In this document: positions 21,494-32,058 of the stretch, one piece after another
How the letters are laid out: each line of letters starts with the position of its first letter
How positions within the stretch are numbered: the first letter of the stretch is position 1
Assembly: GCA_030248215.1 (NCBI GenBank)
Contig: JASANG010001415.1
Span: 186,001 to 250,000, forward strand
DNA: 64,000 nt
Reading direction: 5' to 3'
Source of the DNA: Enoplolaimus lenunculus
Lineage: Eukaryota; Nematoda; Enoplea; Enoplida; Thoracostomopsidae
The notes under the pieces: generated by a model
Seen by the model: the letters and a program-made list of their open reading frames with translations, nothing else
What the model was told of the DNA's origin: nothing
Databases searched by the model: none
Position numbers and translations under genes: made by a program

Positions 21494-21756
21494 GGCCATG
21501 TATAGAACAGGGCCGGATCGTTTTCCGGGAGGGGCTATAATTTAGTCAGTTTAAGCTTTAAACAATTTTTTTGCTTAGGCTTAGGCTTAGGTTTAGGAAT
21601 AGGCTTAGGAATAGGCTCATCCATACGCTTAGGCTTAGGCTTAGGTTTAGGTTTAGGAATAGGCTTAGAAATAGGATCATCCATACGCTTAGGCTCAGGC
21701 TTAGGCTTAGGAATATGCTTATACTACTGTTCCGGCCCTGTTCTATACATGGGTCC
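21494..21756 (+). mobile_element. MITE-A subfamily 2 copy with CATCAGTG flanks
   Basis: The left end is GGCCATGTATAGAACAGGGC and the right end GCCCTGTTCTATACATGGG. CATCAGTG lies at both junctions, consistent with an 8-bp duplication allowing one base of end wear. The core carries two blocks of GCTTAGGCTTAGG with GGAATAGG spacers. Confidence 0.74.
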
Positions 21757-21854
21757 CATCAGTGATTACGTTACAGCGCATCGCATAGCGGTGTGGTAGA
21801 AGCGTGACCAGCATTCAGGGTAATACCTCGTATGAAAATCAGACCAGTCGCCAG

Positions 21855-22042
21855 AGGCAGTACGGATGCAGTGATGGGACGTACGTTCCCTCGTTGGAAA
21901 TTTTTTGTGTTAAAATGGTAAGGTTCCTACCTTAGAATTTTCCCCCGCAAATAATTACCTATGGATAGCATAAATTTGCGTTTCATAACTTTTGCCAGCC
22001 CGCGCGCCCCGTCAGATATTTCTGTATCCGTCGTTGGCCAGT
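21855..22042 (+). mobile_element. MITE-E copy
   Basis: The core has GACGTACGTTCCCTCG, AAAATGGTAAGGTTCC and CATAACTTTTGCCAGCCC, and it ends GATATTTCTGTATCCG. The left end GTGATGGGACG is diverged. Confidence 0.5.
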
Positions 22043-22282
22043 GGACGTCGGGCAGTTTACAGGATTGTTTAGTCTAATGTAAACAGGACATTTAGTTGGC
22101 TAGAAAAGACAATGTGAACTTTAGATAATTTGGATCGCCAAAATGTTTAGTCCGACAGGGCTGGTTGTGGATGCACCCATCCCTGAATCCCTCCTGTATC
22201 CGGCACGACGTTATTAAGATCCGTTGTGACAGCGTATGCATCCTCCGTTTAATATTTGGATATTCTTGAAAACAAATAGCTG

Positions 22283-22462
22283 CGTATATAAAGATCAGTG
22301 GCGGAACGTTTTTCTGCGTGACTGCACTACAGTAACCCTAACCTTTAGACTATTTTTTGCACTGGCTTAGGTTTAGGCTTAGCGCTTTGGTATACGCTCA
22401 GTCTTAAACTTAGGCTTAGGTTTAAGCTTTCACTACTGTTACGGTCGTGTTTTATACATTGG
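22283..22462 (+). mobile_element. MITE-A copy, diverged
   Basis: TATAAAGATCAGTGGCGGAAC opens and TCGTGTTTTATACATTGGC closes the element. The TTAGGC core is reduced to a few degenerate units, suggesting greater age than the 21494 copy. Confidence 0.58.
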
Positions 22463-22839
22463 CAAAATCAGGTTACAAACTGGTGAATAGATGATGCTAT
22501 AGTCATTTGCGAATGCGTCGAACCTGTGGGTGTTTTTTGCAGTTTTCAAACCATTTTACCCGTATACAGTGTTCGTTTAAAGCCAAAACAGCGGTCTGGC
22601 CATTGATGCAAAGACCAGTGTTGCTGTTGGTTGATGCTGGGTGTAAAGCTTTGCTTCAAAAGGTTGGTTCAAGAAGCTTAAATTTTTAGTTTGGTCCACG
22701 ATTTTTGTGTTCGCTGTTTGTTGCGGTGTATTGTTTGCGCGTTCGTAGCCAGATCAACCTTTTAGGGAGGAAAACAATTTTACGAGGGTGCATGCATAAC
22801 AAGCTCGCAAGCGAGGCTGGAACTTTTCTAGGGGAGGGT

Positions 22840-23410
22840 CAAATTTTTTGTACGGGCACGTTATTGGGTTTCAGTTTATGGTTGTTGTATTGGTTTGTGG
22901 CTGTGCTTTTTTTGGTTTTTATTTGATTATTTTTCGATAACTTTTTGTTCCTGTATATCTTTTGGCTTCTAAAAGCCATCCTGCGATTTTGAATAGTTTT
23001 GATTGGCCGATCTAAATTCTTCATTTGTTTTCTCTGGTTTGATTTGTTAGTTTTTGGTTACGATTTCATTCTTTTTGTAATTTTTCATCTGGTTACTTTT
23101 TGTTTTCACTTGTTGGTCCAAAATTACGTTCTTTGTATTTGTTGGTTTTTGGTCACTCGTTTGGCGTATTTTTTGGTGTCTGATTCTGATTGGCCGTTCT
23201 TGGTCTTAATACTTCCTCGTTCTCTTTCTATGTTTTATGATTGGTCTTTCCTTCGATTTATGCTTTTTGTTCGTCGATCTTTTTGTACCTTTTTCTTGAG
23301 ATCTGCTTCTGTAGTTGTTTTGTTCTTCATTCTCGTTATCGTTTGGCATCTCATTGGTCTCGGCACATTTATTCGCACTGGATTGGTTCTACTTGTGAGC
23401 CGAGTTTGGT
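22840..23410. other. T/G-rich strand-asymmetric stretch, no gene called
   Basis: The top strand is strongly depleted in A and enriched in T. Loose, irregular TTTGATTGG / TTTTTGGTTAC / TTGGTC motifs recur. The resulting open frames, up to 137 codons, are hydrophobic by composition. No donor, acceptor or domain supports them. Confidence 0.4.
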
Positions 23411-25575
23411 AGCTGGTTTAGGTCGCTTGTTTGAAAACCTATTACTAACTGGTGATAGATGCTACACACATTTGAGAATACGGGCCCTGGTCTACACTCT
23501 GCGGTATTGGGTCTGTTTCTTGACAAAACAAAGAGAATACAATCGCCATCAGACATTTTGGTCCAAAAGACAGTTGCTTTTGTAAAGTTTGGCACAAAAA
23601 TTATTTTTAGCGTTTTTGGGTTCCGATAGCGGTGAAGCGTGCAAATTGCAGAGGTTTGCAGAATGTAATTTTAACGCAACAAATTTTGTTTTGTCGCTGC
23701 TCATATGACCAGTTAGTTTTTGCGATATTATTGGCTTGCAATTACAAAACATTAATATGGTAAGATAGTTTCCGTCACCACCCCGCTGGCGGTGGTCTTG
23801 GTTTGGGGGGGGGGTTGTTTTTAAGTTCTACCCTGGTGCCAATTGAAATTTTTGGTTTAGTAAACCAAGAAATATAGATTAAAATAGTTTTCCTTTTTTC
23901 AAAGCATATTCCTTTGTAAACCTAAAATGTCGCCGAGTACCAAACCGCTTGTTGTCATTGGCCCAATTTTAGGGCCAATCTTAGACTTAGTTTTTCGTCG
24001 AAAGTTTTTAAAAATTTTATTATGTGTACACGAGTCGTAGCGCCGCCGTGTTGGGTTCAGGCCTCGTATCAGGTATGGATCGGACTGGTCTATTGTCGAT
24101 GTCAGGGTTCGGGGGCGCTTGACCTGGGTCGGGCTGGGTTGGACGATTATTGCCCCTAATGCTCTTCGTGGGGGAGCAGCAGTTGTTGCGTGTACGTCAA
24201 CCTAAGACTCCTACACGCGCTCCCAAATAAATTTCTGTCCTTAAACCTAAGCTCAAGCGTTGCCAAGATGTGTTTTCAGCCTGAAAGTAAGATGCACCCC
24301 GCAAAAAAAGAAAGGCAAGTGCTACCTGTACATACTCATATGCTCACTAGCAACAACCCGCCGCTCCTAATCAGGGAACTTAACGGAAGAATTGAAATCT
24401 TTGTGTTTGAACTCAAGAATCAACATTTTTTCTAAAAACAAAAACCCGAAAATAACTTGGGGGGTGGTTAGTAGGGGAATTTAAAATGTTTTAAATACAA
24501 AAATTCTGTTTTAAAAAGCGTTTTCGGGGTCTAGAACTTCTCGTCACACAAACCTTTCTTGCACAATATCGCACAATGGGATCCCCGGCGGTGTCCAAGA
24601 GTCTAGGCCTGTCCTTTATGCTGAGCCGAAGCTTTTTTGTAAAAAACGTGTACCCGAAATTCTGAAGCTTAAGCCTTACGGTAGAAAGATTCGCGCCATT
24701 GCGGGGAACAATACCTAAGCTGACCCCGGTACAGGACGGCGAGGTCTATTGTCGGGCTGGACTCAAATAGAGTACGATTGGACCTTAGATTACTCCTTTT
24801 GTTTAGACTTAGGCTTAAAGCTAGGCTAAGCTTTGGGTTAGGCTAAGCCTTGGGCTTGGCTTCGGAAAGCAACAACGCAAGGGCTAGAGACTGGGGGGAA
24901 CGGAGCCAGAACGCATCAAAGCAACAAGAAAAATGAAAAAACGCAGAAAACACAAAACCATCCATACTCAAAAGCACCCCAAGCACGCCCCCCCCAAAAA
25001 AAAAATAATCGCCAGCCAAAAAGCATCAAGAATAACCAAACCCAACAAACCATCCTAAAAAGACAACAAACAAACACACAACACTAGAGCTAGGCTAGGC
25101 TAGGAACACACAAAGCAAGGAGAGGCATAATCTACTGGTACGCCCGGAAAAGTAACATTGGCCGAGGTTAAACCAACACTGCTCAGTTTTGATTGGCTAG
25201 CAACCACAGTATTAAGGGTCGAGCTATTCGTTATTAAACCACAAAATGACAATGATGATAATGTTTCATTTCTATGCAGCGTTTATTCTGGTTCAGGCAA
25301 ACAAAATGTACCTTTAACTGTGTTGGCTCACAGGTTTCGGTGAGGATAGTTCCTCATGTTAATGCCAGGGTAACAAATTGTCGGGTACGTAGCCAATGGG
25401 GGGCTCACAGGGCACCTCCTATAAAGTGTGCCGATCAAATAATTTTTGAAGTTTTTGCGGGTGGAGATTGTTTTAAAATAAGCTTGAAGATTAAACTTTG
25501 AACAGCACTGCGATTCAAAGTTTAACACAGGTCGGCGTGTATATACAATGAGAATCACCTATTGTAATATGCAGA
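23411..25575. other. About 2.1 kb without a recognised gene
   Basis: It contains a GGGGGGGGGTTG run near 23808, a short TTAGACTTAGGCTTAAAG fragment of a MITE-A core at 24800-24860, and an A/C-rich, T-poor tract at 24880-25080. No feature with coding support was seen. Confidence 0.35.
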
Positions 25576-26004
25576 TACTGTAGTGACCCGAATAAGAGGG
25601 AGGGACTGATATTTATTTGGCCTGTCCAGAGGGTACCCCCCTTGTTATTCGGTTACGGATGTTATTTATTTTTAACCCACGCTCCGCCGCCCTTCGTTAC
25701 TGATATATATCCGGTACTGCAATTATCCGTTAAATTAAACATTTATTTGTCATGTGTCAATAGCTTGAGCAATAATACAAGGTTATACTTAGGAATGTAC
25801 TTTCAAAACTTGAGTACGCTTTAAAATTTCGAACTCAAATTATTTGGTCCTGGAGTCATTTAAGCGCTACAATTAGGGTTAATTGACATTTATGGACTCT
25901 AATTAAGGTTTAGGGATTCTATCCGCTTACGGACTCATATTGATCCGGACTCAAAATGGGGACCGCCCTCTTATTACCCCCCTCTTATGCGGGTCAATAC
26001 AGTA
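25576..26004 (-). mobile_element. MITE-B copy, inverted, TA flanks
   Basis: The ends are CTGTAGTGACCCGAATAAG and TATGCGGGTCAATACAG, flanked by TA. At 429 bp it keeps nearly the full interior of the 16361 copy in reverse orientation. Confidence 0.72.
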
Positions 26005-26219
26005 TGTTGCTTTCCTGCACTGCAATCCACTCCAATGACGAATGGACTGCTGTCCAACGAACACTGGGATGGCCATGTTTGAGCGACCAGGCCTTACGGT
26101 GGGACTGTAGTGCCCAGCTTTTGCGAGAAGTACATAATGCATCGCGGTTACTACGAGTTTCGAACATAATTGGTTTGCCTGAGATCCTAAAAATCCTGTC
26201 TCCACCTGAAACAATATAA
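26005..26219 (+). other. Unique open stretch, unrecognised
   Basis: Immediately right of the MITE, about 70 codons stay open with a balanced composition (DEWTAVQRTLGWPCLS, then REVHNASRLLRVSNIIG) and no repeat character. It could be an orphan exon, a gene relic or chance. No convincing splice sites frame it and I recognise no domain. Confidence 0.2.
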
Positions 26220-26247
26220 AAGGGCGGTGGAACATCCTTATTTTACT

Positions 26248-26475
26248 AGCGGATCCCGTGGGGGATGCGTACGCTCCCCTCCGTAAAAATGTTTTGTGAT
26301 AAAATGGTAACGTTCCTACTTTACAATTTTTCCCCTCCGAAATTTTTTTCCTGGATAATATGATAAGCCTACGTTATAATTTTTCGCAGCCAATAGCATC
26401 TATAGCATACAGTAAAAATTGCGTTTCATAACATATGCCAGAAATCCGTCTGTCAGAAATTTCTGGATCAGCCTC
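26248..26475 (+). mobile_element. MITE-E copy, longest
   Basis: It begins TAGCGGATCCCGTGGGG and ends AGAAATTTCTGGATCAGCC. It contains GATGCGTACGCTCCCC and AAAATGGTAACGTTCC, and has about 40 bp more in the middle than the 30888 copy. Confidence 0.58.
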
Positions 26476-26664
26476 TGCCGGTTTTCCATTTTTGGCCAGA
26501 ATCGGAGAAGTTTGGGTATTTTCTATTAGACAGTATTAAGGGGATAGGATCAACCAATCCTTTGCAGGTGGGTTATTGCTCAGCTTTAAATAGAGATGCA
26601 TAGTTCGATATTTATTCACCAGTGATCACAGTCCCCGTATCACGTGCGTTCGCTTTATGTTTCG

Positions 26665-26836
26665 GCGTATGTAAAGATCAAGGGCGGAACGTTTTTCTGC
26701 GGACTGCCATAGAGTAAGCTTAAGCTTTAGATATATATATTTTTGCTTTGGCCTACGCTTAGGTTTAAGCTCAATTAGCTTAGGCTTAAGAGTATGTGTA
26801 TACTACAACTGTTACGACCCTGTTCTATTCATTGGT
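26665..26836 (+). mobile_element. MITE-A copy
   Basis: GTATGTAAAGATCAAGGGCGG opens it from 26668 and CCCTGTTCTATTCATTGGTC closes it. The left arm AGAGTAAGCTTAAGCTTTAG is exact. A TATATATAT run replaces part of the core. Confidence 0.62.
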
Positions 26837-27149
26837 CAATGTTTTTAATGAAAGATTGAAATATATACAGTAGTAATCGGCTTTCCAAAATAAAGAACCG
26901 TCAAAGTTTTTCGGTTTTTACATTTGTTACTCAACGGAAAGTTGAATCTAAGTTGAATATTTGGACCAATGAAACGACGTTTGTTCATAACTGTATTGAG
27001 GGGAGTGTACAAGAGCACACACGGTGCTGAACATAAGTATGAAAATGTACAGTTACGCAGACCGTATGTCCATCGGATACTATATATCAGAGTAAAACGG
27101 ATAGTGGTCAAAATAACGGAAACGGGAACGGATATCCGATTACATACTG

Positions 27150-27235
27150 ATTTATATAAATATATATATGTGTGTGTATATGTATATATAATATATATTT
27201 ATATATTTATGTATACATATATATAGCAGCCTTCG
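27150..27235. repeat. TATATG/TATATA microsatellite
   Basis: An irregular dinucleotide tract. The Tyr/Ile frames across it are artefacts. Confidence 0.85.
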
Positions 27236-27589
27236 TAGACGTTTTTCTGACAAACCAAACCATATGTCGTATATGAACCTAATATATATACATAGGTATA
27301 TTTTTTGTTTCGTTTGGCTAGCGACCACCATCAAAATAAAACCAGAGAGAGACAGGTCTGCTGAGTTACCATGAGCTACACACAAACATTTAACCATAGT
27401 TAAAACAACAGAAGCTTTTACAGTCCGTTTTCATGTTGTCCAACAACAGTTTTGAGTATTGTGTAGTGTTATCGCGTTTTCAATAACCAGAATTTTGTTT
27501 TAGAACGGTACATAACGTGACTGCAGTGTCGGACTACAGTATGACCCTAGGGGGGTCTGAATCTGAACCGGCCATCAAAACGGCTGTCG

Positions 27590-27692
27590 CGGCCCGTGTA
27601 TGGAACCGGACCGGAAGTCTAGTATAAGCATATTCGTAAGCCTAAGCCTAAGCCTAAGCCTAAGCCTAAGCCTAAGCGTAAGGGTGAGCGTG
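27590..27692 (-). mobile_element. MITE-A subfamily 2 fragment, inverted
   Basis: CCCGTGTATGGAACCGGAC is followed by TATAAGCATATTCGTAAG and a TAAGCC array of about seven units, the reverse complement of the family core. The far end is missing. Confidence 0.5.
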
Positions 27693-27911
27693 TTCCTAAG
27701 CACCCGTGGGGACGTCGTTGCCACCGCTGCTTGATAAGTAAGTAAAAAAACGAAATTTTAACACTAAATTTGACCAAAGCCTGAACATTAAAATATGTGG
27801 CAAATATGTAAGAAAACAATTTGGGTTTTGATATCAATAAACGGACATGCCTAATAATTTTCGTGCATATATCCAGATCCACAACTACATATATTCATTC
27901 CATTCCCGTAG

Positions 27912-28063
27912 TCAAAGAGGCCCCGAGGGCTGAGCCTACTACAAAAATTTTGCCCCTCCCCCAGAAAAATTTTAGCCCCGCATGTAAGCATTCATACGCA
28001 TTGTATGATCCTCCCAAAACGGTTTCTGCTCACGCCTAGCAAGTTGACCTGGCTACACGCCTG
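27912..28063 (+). mobile_element. MITE-G copy
   Basis: The right end is GACCTGGCTACACGCC, with inner CTCCCCCAGAAAAATTTTAG. The core TGTAAGCATTCATACGC is diverged from other copies. Confidence 0.5.
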
Positions 28064-28779
28064 GTGCATTAACATATTTATATGTATGTATGTATGTATA
28101 TAAAAATCGCCTCACTTCAGCGATCTCTAATACTCGTACAGTGAAGCTACTGAGAGCCACAAGAAGCCATCGACTATGGTTAGTAAAGCACTACACGGCA
28201 TTAATACTGTGGAACTCTATGACCAGTGTACAGTTACCATAACACTACCGGTTTAGACCATCGAATGCCTATATTTGTGTGCGTCTACTGGCTACATTTT
28301 CCTCAAACCAACCCTAAAACGCCTTCTAAAGAAAGCCTAGCCGCTGAAAAAAGGCCCCTGCATCTGCTGAATATACAGCAACCGGCATGGGTACATGAGT
28401 GATGTGTCTCCACGTTGACCGGGACAAAACTGTTTTTACTCACATATATACAGAATATCGGTATTCTGGTTTATCGGCTACTTTTAGATTTTGGTACTTG
28501 TGACGCCTAAGATATAAAGCTGTATGGGCAGTAGACGGGGTATTGTAGGTGACGTTTGGTAGTGTTACTGTTATCAATTGTATCTGGTATACAGTTTAGC
28601 CAGCCCCTCAGGCACAAGATTAGGCTTAGGTTTAGGAAAAGCTTGCCTAAACCTAAACCTAAGCCTAAGTCCAATCCTAAGCCTAAGCCTATATAAGCTA
28701 TTTTTGAACCTGAAATGTGGGGTAAATGTATAACAGGTATTTATTTTACTAACGTACTGTTAGTGTTTTTTCGGTTATC
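28064..28779. other. No gene; short MITE-A core fragments
   Basis: TTAGGCTTAGGTTTAGG followed at once by its complement CCTAAACCTAAACC at 28620-28690 makes a small hairpin of core repeats with no terminal repeats. A TATGTATG run lies at about 28080. Confidence 0.4.
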
Positions 28780-29340
28780 GTCTCCCCAGCCGGAGTTTGC
28801 CCAAAAATGGTCGGATTTTAAATTTTTCTGCATATTTGAGCTTCTCGCAAATTTGTATTTTTGAAAAATTCGATTTTTTAAGGTTCCATTGTCTTCCCTT
28901 CCGTGAAACCCAAAATTTTTATGTCAAACAGTTAGACAAGTTATACAACAATCGAAACAGCTGGCGTAGCTGAGTTGAATGGTGTTAAATTTTCCTTAGT
29001 CATGCGTCTGGTTAACCAGTTATGGTGGAATAACTGTTTTGTCGCCGTCCCAAAATTTAACCATAACTCGCTAATTAGACATCTGATTGCGAAAAATTTA
29101 ACACCAGTCAACTCTAGCTCCGTCAGCTGCGTCGAGTGGTGTATAAGTTGTCCAAGTTTTTGCCGAAGACAATTTCGGTTCTCGAGGAGAACCTTGGAAT
29201 TTTAAAAAAATCGAATTTTTCAAAAATTCAATGGGTGTGAAGTGATTAGGGCAGTCCATGAGAAGCTCAAGTATGCAAAAACATTTAAAATTCGACCATT
29301 TTTGGGCAAACTCCGATTGGAGGAAGGATAATCAAAAAGA
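28780..29340. mobile_element. MITE-L copy (long palindromic)
   Basis: Left CCAGCCGGAGTTTGCCCAAA and right TTTGGGCAAACTCCGATTGG are complementary. Inner pairs include GCATATTTGAGCTTCTC facing GAGAAGCTCAAGTATGC. The centre has AACCAGTTATGG and CCATAACTCG. It is a 560-bp fold-back. Two more full copies lie at 44218 and 51607. Confidence 0.7.
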
Positions 29341-29634
29341 CCCTAATTTCTGGGGGCCATTCCAAAGCGGGGACGTCCACCCTAAACAAGATTTTAAACA
29401 AAAATTTGAAAACTATTTTGATCATCGCAAGGGGGTCCCCACTCCGTAATTTTTTGGGGGTCCACCCTTAGCCTACTCCGGCACTGCTAGCAATTTAAGC
29501 TAGCGGGCTTAGCACAAAATCGTTTGAAAAATTTTCCGACTTTCTCATCGAAAACTAAGATAATGTTGTGTTTTGCTAAGGTAGCGGCTAAGCTTAAAGC
29601 GTGGATACAACGCACCAAAAATTGGTTTAAATTA

Positions 29635-29859
29635 CACTGCAAAAAATGGTGAGTCAAATTGACTCTCTCCGAAACAGGCTTTTCGGGATTACACAACCTG
29701 AGTCAAAATTCAACTGCGGCAGGGTCAAATTCGACTTTTACTGAGCGACTTGGGTGAGTCGAATTTGAGACTCTGGTGTAGTTGAATTTGACTGAGTTTG
29801 TGTATCCCGGAAAAGCCTATTTTGGAGAGAGTCAATTAGCTCATCATTTTTTGCAATGT
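29635..29859. mobile_element. MITE-D copy
   Basis: The ends are CACTGCAAAAAATGGTGAG and CTCATCATTTTTTGCAATG. The stem carries GAAACAGGCTTTTCGGGA and its partner TCCCGGAAAAGCCTATTT. Confidence 0.72.
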
Positions 29860-30054
29860 ACAAGCCTAAATTATCGAAACACTATTAACAAAGCACATAA
29901 AGTATATACCTCTTTCAACACAAGTGGAAATAGTTCAATGTACCTCCAGAGTTTTATATTTGATAAATATCTCGATGTGTTATTTATTACTTTAGTTAAC
30001 TTTTGGCTTATAAGACCGCTATGGGCGAGAATAGTATGTTCACCTGATGGCATT

Positions 30055-30179
30055 TTTGACCAATGTTACTTTGAAGGCGTAACAGTAGTATAAGCATATT
30101 CGTAAACCCAAGCCAAAACCTCATCGTATCCATAAACCGATATAATTAACCCTAAGCGTGAGCAAAAAATTAGTCTTAA
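30055..30179 (-). mobile_element. MITE-A fragment, inverted
   Basis: CCAATGTTACTTTGAAGGCG with GTAACAGTAGTATAAGC is the reverse of the subfamily-3 right end. It runs through AAACCCAAGCC units to AAAAATTAGTCTTAAGCCC, where family J begins at a TTAA. Confidence 0.52.
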
Positions 30180-30473
30180 GCCCCATTTAATGTGCAAGTT
30201 TTTGCGGTGAGAACGCGCAGTTGCAACTTGGACGACAAACTTGCAGCTGTAAGTATTTTCAAAGGAACATTCCGATTTACCAATCAAAATGTAGGTGCAA
30301 GAAATTCGAGAGACTTGCAACTTCGTTCACATGTGTGAATTAAATTAAATAGAATGAATTCAGGTGCATAATTTGCAGCTGCAAGAATTTCGAAGTTTCT
30401 TTGTGACCAAACTTGCGCGTGCAAGTAGCACGTTCAAGTTTTTGCTGCAAAATCTTGCACGTGTGAATAGAGC
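30180..30473. mobile_element. MITE-J copy (piggyBac-like, TTAA on both sides)
   Basis: TTAA occurs at 30176-30179 and 30474-30477. The inner ends are GCAAGTTTTTGCGGTGAGAAC and TTGCTGCAAAATCTTGCACG, inverted. The outer GCCCC/AGAGC bases are worn. Confidence 0.66.
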
Positions 30474-30589
30474 TTAAAGCTTAAGCTTACTCTATTATAG
30501 TCTCGCGAAAAAATGGTTCGTCCCTCAAAGTAATATAAAATGCATTTTTGTTTGTAAAGCTTTGTTTGCATTTTTTAATTTTAAAAACT

Positions 30590-30663
30590 TACATATATAC
30601 ATATATAATATATACATGTATATATACATATATATACATATATATAATATACATATATATTTC
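30590..30663. repeat. TATACATA microsatellite
   Basis: A pure alternating TATACATATA tract within otherwise unremarkable AT-rich sequence. Confidence 0.85.
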
Positions 30664-30887
30664 ATATAACCTGAAAAGTTCCAATATTTTGACCCATAAT
30701 GGTCATATGAAACATTACTTAACCAGTCAGTAGGTTCCGTTTTTGACCTACTTTTATGCCTGAGAGCAGCGTATGACGAAAAACCTGAACCAGAGATTTC
30801 GAAAAATAGCCAGCAATTATATTTTCACGAGGGTTTATGCGATATGGGCTGGTTGCTCGAAAGTTAGCCAGTGTATAGTTATGCCCA

Positions 30888-31072
30888 CTAGCGGATGCAG
30901 GCTGGGGGTCGTACGCCCCCCTCCCGTCAGAATATTCATTGTGAAAAATGATAAGGTCACTACCTTACAATTTTTCTCCTCAGATAATCGGCACATAGCA
31001 TACAGTAAACATTGCGTTTCATAGCTTTTGTCAGTCCATCCCCGTCAGAAATTTCTGGATCCGCTGCAGCTC
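30888..31072 (+). mobile_element. MITE-E reference copy
   Basis: It begins CTAGCGGATGCAGGCTGGGG and ends GAAATTTCTGGATCCGCTG. The core is GTCGTACGCCCCCCTCCCG, AAAATGATAAGGTCAC and GCGTTTCATAGCTTTTG. At 185 bp it shows the family layout most clearly. The superfamily is unclear. Confidence 0.62.
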
Positions 31073-31299
31073 GTGCCGTAAGCTTAGGGATACCATATCA
31101 GCATAGCCTTAGGCTATGAAGCCTTTTTACTTTGGTCTGGGCGGCTTGTTTTTTATGGCCTAGGCGTATACGGACATGAACTATAAAGAAGCCGTCTATT
31201 GGGCAGTCATGGCCAACCGCTTGCCGCCTTTGATGTCGATTTTCATAAAGGTTTTTTGCAGCATAGTTTTTAGATTATGGGGTTCATGTATTGCTGAGG

Positions 31300-31400
31300 G
31301 CCGTAGCAGTAATATAGGTATATTGTTCCTAAACCTAAGTTCGAGTCTAAGCCTCAGCGTACTTAGGGATATGCCTATAAGGACAGCCTAAGAATAGGCT
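31300..31400 (-). mobile_element. MITE-A fragment, inverted
   Basis: GGGCCGTAGCAGTAATATAGG is followed by CCTAAACCTAAG and CTAAGCCTCAGC, degenerate core units. No terminal repeats. Confidence 0.38.
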
Positions 31401-31680
31401 TTAAACCTAAAAACCGAAGCAGTAAAAGCCAATTTACAAAAAGGTACTTAATTCCACTCCCGACACTAGTGTTTCTTTGATAGAATGACCAAAGTTTCTT
31501 TCGCACTGCTGTTTATTATTTTCCTAAGCCTAAACTTTAGCCTTAAGATGAGGATTAGGCTCAGGCTCTGGATTAGATTAAACTTGGCACTAAGGTTAAG
31601 TCTATTTTGTTAATCTGGTAATGATTGGTGGAGGAGATATTTTGTATGGGTAAAAGTATAAAACAAGTACCACAAAAGCT

Positions 31681-31915
31681 ACGCTGCAAAAAATGGTGAG
31701 TCAAATCGACTCCCTCTGAAATAGGCTTTTCGGGACTGCTCAAACGGAATTTAGATTTTCTATGTTTCTTAAGTACCTGTTTTAACGTATTGCTCTAATA
31801 AGGGAGTACCCTTGAGTCGAATTTGACTGTGGCGGAGTCGAATTTGACTCAATTTGTGTAGTCCGGAAAAACCTATTTTAGTGAGAGTCAATTTGACTGA
31901 TCAGTTTTTGCAGTG
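31681..31915. mobile_element. MITE-D copy with unrelated loop
   Basis: ACGCTGCAAAAAATGGTGAG and CTGATCAGTTTTTGCAGTG bound the element. About 60 bp of non-family sequence (31745-31805) sits in the loop where other copies have GACTC repeats. Confidence 0.65.
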
Positions 31916-32058
31916 TACGTAACATGGTGGATCAAGTGAACGTATAAGTTGCGTATATCAAATAATTACTGCCACAGTTCCTCAGGGTCGCTCGTTTGAT
32001 ATTTATTTACAATTCCGAGATAGGGTCAAAAATTGTACGTCACTGTCCAGCTCGTTGG

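Noticed and set aside
22999-23585. Hydrophobic frames of 114-137 codons resembling membrane proteins
   Set aside because: The hydrophobicity follows from T-rich composition. Two frames overlap and no splice, start-context or domain evidence was seen.
29258-29449. 63-codon frame with apparently ordinary composition
   Set aside because: It lies over the right arm of a MITE-L copy, which recurs at 44.7 and 52.0 kb without a conserved frame.
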